From: Planctomycetota bacterium
Lineage (GTDB): Bacteria > Planctomycetota > SBBH01 > JACQRN01
Direction: 5' to 3'
DNA length: 11,676 bases
NCBI GenBank assembly: GCA_016206515.1
Contig: JACQRN010000259.1
Location: forward strand, 1 to 11,676
The stretch's first letter is position 1. Each line of letters opens with the position of its first letter. The notes under the pieces are model-generated. The model made no database searches. It saw only the letters and a program-made list of their open reading frames with translations, and was not told the origin of the DNA. The position numbers were made by a program, and so were the translations under genes. Below are positions 10,601 through 11,676 of the stretch, one piece after another.

Positions 10601-11461
10601 ACGATCGTGAGCAGTCGATCCGGTGGCGCCGACGCCTCCGGCACCTACCCGCTCGGCTCGACGCCGGTGACATTCACGGCGACGGACGCATCGGGGAACG
10701 TGGCGACCTGCGCCACCAGCGTGACGGTCCGCGACACGACGCCGCCGGCGGTCATGCTGACGATCGACCCGGTGGTGCTGTGGCCGCCGAACCATCGCCT
10801 GGTGCCCGTGGGCGCGGCGTGGCAGGTGAGCGACCAGTGCGACCCGTCGGCGACCGTGCGTCTCGCCGGCGTGACCAGCAGCGAGCCGGACGACGCGCCG
10901 GGGGACGGCGACGGCCGGACGACGGAGGACATCGCGGATGCCGAAACGGGCGCTCCGGACGCGGACATCCTGCTGCGGGCGGAGCGGGCCGGGACCGGGC
11001 CCGGCCGGACGTACGAGCTGACGTATGGCGCGACGGACGCATCCGGCAACCCCGCCTCGGCGTTGGCGGTGGTGAGGGTGCCCCGCGACCTGGGCGAGGG
11101 CCCCGAGCCTGTCCTGATCCGCCTGCAGCCGAACGGCACCCCGGGGATGGTCCGCCTGGACTGGAACGCCGTGCCCGGGGGCGAGTGGTACGACGTGATC
11201 TCGGGCGACGTCGCCGTCCTGGCGGCGGACAGCAAGCGCATCACCCTGGGTGCCGTGCGCGTCCCGGCCCGGGGCTTGGCGGACATCTCCTGGGGCGAGG
11301 CGGCAGGTGCTCCGGTGCCCGCCGCTGGAAAGGCGACGTTCTATCTCGTCCAGTACCGCAACGGCGGCGTGATCAGCGGCTACGGGACCGAGAGCGTGCC
11401 CCTGCCGCGCGAGCCGGTGTCCTGCGAGGGCGGCTGCCCGCCGCTCGAGGAAGGCCCATAG
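320..11461 (+). CDS. Giant secreted S8 subtilisin-like protease with insert-bearing Ig-like array, TSP3 and HYR modules
   Basis: One open frame of 3,713 residues ending in TAG. The N-terminus is a Sec-type signal peptide, followed by an inhibitory propeptide (about 47-119), an S8 peptidase domain (about 125-437) with Asp168, His223, Ser381 and oxyanion Asn313, and an FN3-like domain (440-551). Five split beta-sandwich hosts with large inserts alternate with four ASPM/SPD-2/Hydin-like domains (555-2765). TSP3 calcium repeats follow (2766-3071), then a C-terminal block with PKD-like, HYR and LWPPNH modules. An in-frame TGA at 224-226 with no start codon after it before 320 limits the start to ATG 320 or ATG 323. 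I see no LPXTG, PEP-CTERM or transmembrane tail, so the anchoring mode is unknown. Subtilases of this class are extracellular endopeptidases and most are only 400-1,000 residues long, so this is exceptionally large. The protease call is very secure. The substrate and a stalk or adhesin role are inference. Confidence 0.96.
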   Translation: MMPRTGETFARLTILALAICLFLGGGGVPVSPPAVTPGGPSTPGDHKPGEVLIKFRPSAGAAERDDVRSGLGASRARRFRSGAEHWKLGAGLSTEEAIARLRAHPRVEYAEPNSIVRADLLPDDPRFPELWGLRNTGQNGGTPGADIHAEMAWNVSTGSRTVRVAVIDTGIDYTHPDLAANIWANPDEIPANGIDDDHNGFVDDLRGWDFVNDDNDPRDDMGHGTHVAGTIGAVGDNGTGVAGVDWQVSLVPVKFLDAGGSGTTADAVAAVDYAAALGVDVMNASWGSTEDSRALYDAIAGGGGSLFVAAAGNDALDNDAVPHFPSNYDLPNVIAVAATDRHDLKADFSDWGATTVDLGAPGVDILSTIPGGGYGLASGTSMAAPHVSGVAALVRAAAPGIEIAQMRQRLLDSVDPIPALSGITVSGGRLNAFLPIAEPDSVPPGAIGDLSAGSPASNSIVLAWTATGDDEDVGTAASYDLRYSTAIIDDTGFASAPRVNGVPAPGPAGAAERFEVRGLLPDTVYYFAIKAKDEWGNAGPISNLASGRTLPPPTLATSPASFSVALLSGQTATRTLTIENAGEGTLDWRIPFFEAGSRTQSQPFEALSLAKGAADPRVGAPVVDGRGGPDGFGYTFMDSDEPDGPAFVWTDIAATGTPIPDLYDDDQTSSSIPIGFGMPFYGNVFDSVRVSTNGFLSFTSSLADFNNQPLPSPGAPENLIAPFWDDLHFRGAHAAVYVADGSRFTVQFTGVERYEGPGDYTFQVTLFASGEIVLRYLAMTGDTTSSTVGIQNGSGTVGLNVAFNTDYVHDGLAVRIAPPARWISAAPTEGRLFAGERQDVTITFDARGLEAGLHEGTLYVESNDPLRPRVGHSIGLDVTGAPAIAVQPASLDFGTVFAGFARTRDLAVSNIGTDPLTIGSIVSGDPVVTAAPSSLTLPPRGSGTVAVTYAPGAPGSLNTVLTISNDSSNAPTLLVSVTGSSAPAPEIGVDPSSYSETLLTGGVVTRRLTIANAGGSDLVVRVTGELAANAPASTPSLQASTIAARFPHAGDTQDAPPPRPAAPYPPATGSSTGQDESDGPIRGPNSVGRPAGTIVALALPAPEIVNGGFETGNFTGWTARSNGRGELIPWTVTGPGGGWWLNSSPAEGAYDALNGFDGEAGLEYTLSQDFTIPFGTIQAVLTFADRIQFDSLGIGSSLPRIYEATLLDQSGSTLATLAREEIRLDGRPYTDLGWRQRSADLTPFAGQTVRLQIRESIPESYTGPATIEFDSFGITATVLPEWLKVSPPDATVGPGESRAFDVTFDADSLDATTLQGAVRIETNIPDLPPLRVPATLTVVGAPNIVVSPDRLDFGTVYVGQAKSLELTVLNQGPEPLEVARIESDLPEFVPSPGSLSLPARGSGRVAVTFTPASAGAFAAGLRLESDDPDTPVLSLGLSGAAIEPPIVGVAPPALSATVFEGGSQTQILTLSNTGASPLDFSLHVSPVSVDSGAEASCDLSTVLVNEWASGQLSAVDMNTGEVRTIASSLRGPNKGLVPSDDLATAFIAESNRAAITAVDLSTGATAIVSSNVGAPNGLVFDPSRTTAYVTDYGFGRLLALDLSSGNVRTIISGLSAPNGLTLGGAGTTAFVTDYDARRLLMVDLASSAASVVASGLGGPVDVVLDPTETSAFVTAYDSGQVLKVDLATGAVSVTASGLSNPSGLKRHGTTLVVAEAGTGRLSTIDLAGGSVTPVASGLSQPTGVALLLPGGCLRGFLNLTPSSGSIAPGGSVEVQALFDSESLPGGVYQSTIEVVSNDPVTPIVQVPASLTVVASPDITLDTDRLDFGTIFVGQSRDLSLTIRNSGSDWLEVGPVTADRPEFTSFPPTLSIAPRGAAALTVSFAPGTAGPAAATLTITSNDRDEGEVAVALSGVGLVPPVIGVTPASLSESLFTGETASRTLTIQNTGGSDLTWEISLDFASGARVVGTSPTFTSSLAATGSKEAGTSPSDPPGPGGVHVMEGLDDPDGTATVQQGGGRPLEEVLAALNASFASVTGAIPNRFDFSEGETGTYINDGGNDMYDGGNFLGTNLGGPIPYSNDLIVGSAPFGPGGRHFTRKYPGLFVLAADMQGVDAFTISGNLGADGSGSVDGVVLETRVQGVAYRGFVKRVYNAFDPSVNHLVIVAADPVIAQEFSTNTNDDYHRVYGLSGASRIYYLLYAGAGGSFIGNEATLGIMEAFLATLPPEWLGVTPAAGAVPAQGSAEVTVAFDATGLNGGDYDAAIVVRSNDPVRPEVAVPALLHVTGVPDIAVSETALEFGTLFVGASRELSFTVENRGTDVLDVRSIASDAGAFVPLIGSLTLAVGGRATVTVTFTPASAETFSGTLSLVSNDPDTPDVGIALAGVGVEPPVIGVDPAALAATLLTGTQEIQSLTISNAGPAPLEFSLSVDTRPSGGGGPGAAATCTPATALVNEFNSGELSVVDLASGAATRIAAGLGGPNRGLALNQAMTLAYVAESSVGEFSVVDVATGSVTRIASGLNFPSGVAVTRDGSTAFVTEQTTGTLLRVNLSTGAVTQVVASLGLPVQVVLNAAETKAYVAEFSSGRLTAVDLAARTTTPIAVGLARASGVALNALETTAYVTELDSGRLAAVDLATGSITRLASGLSGPMGLDVDPSGTTAWVTEYDSGELSAINLSNGVITRVTSGLSGPTGALLTIPAACRAGYLSVDPVSGVVEPFGSTDVTVRFNAAGLAGGRYEADIVVASNDPVRPKVTIPATLTVVVDSDDDGVLDPDDNCPLVPNTGQEDLDGDRLGDSCDNCPAVSNPGQEDADQDAIGDGCDSCMDTDHDGFGDPGFPQNSCPPDNCPAIPNPQQADFDGDGIGDACDLCTDADHDGFGNPGFPRNTCGPDNCPGVANPDQRDADGDSVGDACDPCTDRDRDGFGDPGFPASACALDNCPLINNPFQTDTDGDGIGDACDSCTDSDGDGFGDPAGPINTCAPDNCPAMANPDQADEDGDGIGDACDSCPRDPRNDADGDGACGDADNCPAANPDQLDVDADGVGDACDNCPAAANPDQADSNLDGSGDACQPTLVLLDIRQRDGATVEVVTQATDPQNDPLSGTLDFLTMVAQPITLPDVLVTNDCGLGYLPEGVPGEGIGFVNGSVGVPLLFDLDTYLGCSDFYTDYVMAPGTCDNPQGPFDTLIDLSSVTTPAAMCVRRYGSDQGGRDLTILSFDDSTLLASTPQIASVLRLPFDPGLPGPVDITSLQPGQTYRLVITVTDGATLPVTAEGGFVHQGESRLVIVPPNRPPRAAITGATGVVECTAPSGGPVTLDASASTDPDSTPGTNDDIVSYLWVLDPGQPSEEILGAGAVLNLTLPLGEHAVGLRVTDSEGATDGAETVIAVRDSTSPALTCPAAVTEECAGPEGAPVGLMATASDACGGVTIVSSRSGGADASGTYPLGSTPVTFTATDASGNVATCATSVTVRDTTPPAVMLTIDPVVLWPPNHRLVPVGAAWQVSDQCDPSATVRLAGVTSSEPDDAPGDGDGRTTEDIADAETGAPDADILLRAERAGTGPGRTYELTYGATDASGNPASALAVVRVPRDLGEGPEPVLIRLQPNGTPGMVRLDWNAVPGGEWYDVISGDVAVLAADSKRITLGAVRVPARGLADISWGEAAGAPVPAAGKATFYLVQYRNGGVISGYGTESVPLPREPVSCEGGCPPLEEGP
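1637..1972 (+). other. Fibronectin type III-like domain
   Basis: Residues 440-551 begin PPGAIGDL, contain the core strand VLAWTATGDD and the strand YDLRYST, and end with TVYYFAIKAKDEWGN, the usual FN3 pattern in which a Tyr-rich F strand is followed by a polar turn. This domain commonly follows subtilase catalytic domains in secreted bacterial proteases and probably acts as a spacer between the protease and the repeat array. Confidence 0.8.
1982..3259 (+). other. Unit 1: split host with nidogen-like insert, plus ASPM/SPD-2/Hydin-like domain
   Basis: Host half A (555-592) ends TLTIENAGEGTLDWRI. Host half B (819-880) starts at W822 with WISAAP and runs through VESNDPLRPRV. The insert between them (593-818) opens with a polar linker, then a nidogen-like beta-sandwich (about 631-818) recognised by IPIGFGMPFYGN, VRVSTNGFLSF, LIAPFWDDLHF, the YTFQVTLF strand and VGIQNGSG. 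Such domains are extracellular and usually mediate protein contact. The following domain (881-980) has the ASPM/SPD-2/Hydin signature LDFGTVFAG and SNDSSNAPTLLVSVTG. Confidence 0.8.
3272..4642 (+). other. Unit 2: split host with jelly-roll-like insert, plus ASPM/SPD-2/Hydin-like domain
   Basis: Host half A (985-1024) contains ETLLTGGVVTRRLTIANAGG and lacks the aromatic residue seen at its end in the other copies. Half B (1279-1340) starts EWLKVSP at W1282. The insert begins with a Pro-rich flexible linker (about 1040-1095, with DAPPPRPAAPYPP) and continues as a galactose-binding or jelly-roll-like domain (about 1101-1277): EIVNGGFETGNFTGW, a Trp/Gly-rich strand, LTPFAGQTVRLQIRES and IEFDSFGIT. 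This fold often binds carbohydrate, but specificity cannot be read here. The ASPM-type domain (1341-1441) has LDFGTVYVGQ and SDDPDTPVLSLGLSG. Confidence 0.75.
4652..6064 (+). other. Unit 3: split host with first six-bladed beta-propeller, plus ASPM/SPD-2/Hydin-like domain
   Basis: Host half A (1445-1487) ends PLDFSLHV; half B (1753-1813) resumes GFLNLTPSSGS. The insert (1497-1752) has six repeats of about 42 residues with the blade pattern TTAYVTDY, a Gly-Arg-Leu turn, an LDLSSG strand end and a GLSAPNGL loop, resembling NHL/SMP-30/YncE-type propellers. It starts at C1497 and ends at C1752, the only two Cys in the insert, which suggests a disulfide locking the entry and exit strands. Propellers of this type bind small ligands or proteins; no catalytic metal site is evident. 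The ASPM-type domain (1814-1915) carries LDFGTIFVGQ. Confidence 0.8.
6074..7480 (+). other. Unit 4: split host with an unrecognised ~205-residue insert, plus ASPM/SPD-2/Hydin-like domain
   Basis: Host half A (1919-1959) ends TLTIQNTGGSDLTWEI; half B (2226-2286) starts EWLGVTP at W2228. The insert has a flexible linker (about 1960-2018) and a compact domain (about 2019-2222) that I cannot assign. Its striking segments are IPNRFDFSEGETGTYI, NDMYDGGNFLGTNLGG, FTRKYPGLFVLAADM, ISGNLGADGSGSVDG, FVKRVYNAFDPSVNHLVIV and YYLLYAGAGG. The mix of Asn/Asp/Gly turns and hydrophobic strands suggests an all-beta extracellular domain; no catalytic signature is apparent. The ASPM-type domain (2287-2387) has LEFGTLFVG and SNDPDTPDVGIALAG. 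Valine codons here are nearly all GTG, unlike the protease region. Confidence 0.7.
7490..8614 (+). other. Unit 5: split host with second six-bladed beta-propeller, no ASPM partner
   Basis: Host half A (2391-2431) ends PLEFSLSV, followed by a Gly-rich linker. The insert (2446-2703) is a second six-blade propeller with the same blade consensus (TTAYVTELDSGRL, VDLATG, ASGLSGP) and again exactly one Cys at each end, C2446 and C2703. Half B (2704-2765) resumes GYLSVDPVSG and ends TIPATLTVVV. The array's usual ASPM-like domain is missing, and the thrombospondin type 3 repeats begin at once. It is the closest internal relative of unit 3, sharing host-edge residues (Phe before, GF/YL after) as well as the propeller. 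Confidence 0.8.
8615..9532 (+). repeat. Thrombospondin type 3 calcium-binding repeat region
   Basis: Residues 2766-3071 contain nine Asp-rich loops of the form DxDGDGIGDACD, alternating with DNCP-type Cys loops and NPxQ turns. This is the TSP3 pattern, in which each repeat wraps calcium ions and is stapled by disulfides to make a rigid, calcium-dependent stalk. The central part (8753-9304, residues 2812-2995) is four tandem copies of exactly 46 residues (138 bp) with no indel. Each has an added segment of the type CTDADHDGFGNPGFPRNTC that supplies another Asp loop. Flanking copies are of the shorter ordinary type. The region separates the insert-bearing array from the C-terminal block. Confidence 0.93.
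9536..10180 (+). other. Unrecognised Cys-containing domain after the TSP3 stalk
   Basis: Residues about 3073-3287. It opens with a beta strand TLVLLDIRQRDGATVEV, contains scattered Cys in TNDCGLGYLP, TYLGCSDF, APGTCDNP and AAMCVRRYG that could form two disulfides, and ends with TYRLVITVTDGA, an Ig-like last strand. The middle part, GEGIGFVNGSVGVPLLFDL, is distinctive. I cannot assign a family. The position between the calcium stalk and PKD/HYR modules suggests a structural or binding role outside the cell. Confidence 0.5.
10190..10741 (+). other. PKD-like domain followed by HYR domain
   Basis: Residues 3291-3390 look PKD-like: PVTLDASASTDPDS, then VSYLWVLD and a closing strand HAVGLRVTDSEGATDG. 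Residues 3391-3474 match the HYR (hyalin repeat) pattern: a Cys strand ALTCPAAVTEEC, then a second Cys in ASDACGG, YPLGSTPVTFTATDASGN, VATCATSVTV and the linker RDTTPP. Both are Ig-like extracellular adhesion or spacer modules. The paired Cys in the HYR part support an exported, oxidised environment. Confidence 0.82.
10742..11089 (+). other. LWPPNH-motif Ig-like module
   Basis: Residues 3475-3590. The motif VLWPPNHRLVPV (W3488, H3492) is followed by WQVSDQCDPSATV, an acidic SSEPDDAPGDGDG loop, ILLRAERAGTGPGRTYELTY and ATDASGN. This recurring module often follows HYR domains in secreted bacterial proteins; its function is not established. The last strand resembles HYR (ATDASGNP), so it is probably an Ig-like variant. 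Confidence 0.6.
11108..11461 (+). other. C-terminal FN3-like module of the giant protein
   Basis: Residues 3597-3713 contain VRLDWNAVPGGEWYDVISG, an FN3-style opening, and FYLVQYRNGGVISGYGTES near the end, then a short tail with two Cys (SCEGGCPP) and an acidic end. I see no cell-wall sorting motif, no hydrophobic helix and no basic tail. The domain may act as the terminal cap or as a secretion or attachment signal of a type I cannot name; both are inference. Confidence 0.55.
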
Positions 11462-11676
11462 GAGCCGATCCGAATATCGGTCCGGGCGGCGTTCCCCACA
11501 CCGGGGCCCGGATGGACAGGCCCTGACTGCGTGGGCGCCAGGCGGTCTCGTCGTGCTGGTCCGCAGCAGGCAGTCCCCCTCTGCGTAACGCAGGGTCTCG
11601 TTGTCGCGCCCCTCGATAGCGCCTCATAGCCCCTATGCGCGGCAGCGCGGCGGCGGCAAAAACTGCGCCTGTGGCC
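11462..11676. other. Downstream non-coding stretch
   Basis: I find no credible gene here. It holds the weak hairpins noted above, a GACTGC/GCAGTC inverted pair (11525-11530 and 11570-11575), and a CATAG-CCC-CTATG hairpin (11625-11637). An ATG at 11635 opens a frame to the window edge, but it has no ribosome binding site and only 14 codons are visible. Confidence 0.5.
11481..11512 (+). terminator. Weak GC hairpin downstream of the giant gene
   Basis: TCCGGGC (11481-11487) and GCCCGGA (11506-11512) form a perfect 7-bp inverted repeat with an 18-nt loop, 20 nt after the stop codon. Inside it CCCC and GGGG could pair as an alternative. There is no T-run, so an intrinsic terminator of the standard type is not supported. 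A second small hairpin, CTGCG-TAA-CGCAG, lies at 11581-11593. Confidence 0.25.

Noticed and set aside
6098..10795. A 1,565-codon open frame on the minus strand
   Set aside because: It is antisense to the protease gene, Arg-rich, shows no domain or motif and crosses many module borders. In high-GC DNA with G/C-ending codons the opposite strand easily stays free of stops.
11396..11440. VPLPREP near the C-terminus considered as an LPXTG-like sorting signal
   Set aside because: It lacks Thr-Gly and has neither the hydrophobic helix nor the basic tail that must follow.
11635..11676. Possible start of a following gene at ATG 11635
   Set aside because: No ribosome binding site precedes it and only 14 codons fit before the window ends.

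Overview
The window is dominated by one plus-strand gene. A single uninterrupted reading frame at 320-11461 encodes a 3,713-residue secreted multidomain protein with an S8 (subtilisin-like) serine protease at its N-terminal end. About 320 bp lie before it and about 215 bp after it, and neither flank holds a gene I can support firmly. The DNA is very G+C-rich (close to 70% by eye) with G/C-ending codons. That composition and the module repertoire (subtilase, split Ig-like and ASPM/SPD-2/Hydin-like repeats, thrombospondin type 3 repeats, HYR, LWPPNH module) suggest a free-living, high-GC environmental bacterium with an outer envelope, of the Acidobacteriota, Eisenbacteria or deltaproteobacterial kind. 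Nothing in the window fixes the phylum, so this is an inference from style only.

Layout. Positions 1-319: a TATAAT hexamer, a perfect 7-bp inverted repeat (123-142), and a possible 56-codon leader ORF (153-323) whose stop codon overlaps the start of the giant gene as ATGATG. Positions 320-1972: signal peptide, inhibitory propeptide, subtilase domain with complete D168/H223/S381 triad and oxyanion N313, then a fibronectin type III-like domain. Positions 1982-8614: a periodic array of five split beta-sandwich 'host' domains, the first four each followed by a roughly 100-residue ASPM/SPD-2/Hydin-like domain. Each host is interrupted at the same loop by a large insert: nidogen-like (1), jelly-roll-like (2), six-bladed propeller (3), an unrecognised roughly 205-residue domain (4), and a second propeller (5). 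Positions 8615-9532: thrombospondin type 3 calcium-binding repeats, including four exact-period tandem copies of 138 bp. Positions 9536-11461: an unrecognised Cys-containing domain, PKD-like, HYR, LWPPNH-type and C-terminal FN3-like modules. Positions 11462-11676: non-coding, with weak hairpins.

How it probably works (inference): the protein is exported by Sec, its propeptide is removed, and the protease is presented on, or released with, a very long calcium-stabilised stalk. The inserted domains project from the stalk as candidate carbohydrate-, protein- or surface-binding heads. That would suit an extracellular matrix- or polymer-degrading protease with its own adhesive arm. No substrate can be named from sequence.

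The most unusual feature is the insertion-port architecture: one loop of one repeated host fold accepts four unrelated folds across five copies. Both propeller inserts are bracketed by a single Cys at each end (C1497/C1752 and C2446/C2703), and valine codon choice differs strikingly between the protease and unit 4, consistent with modular assembly.
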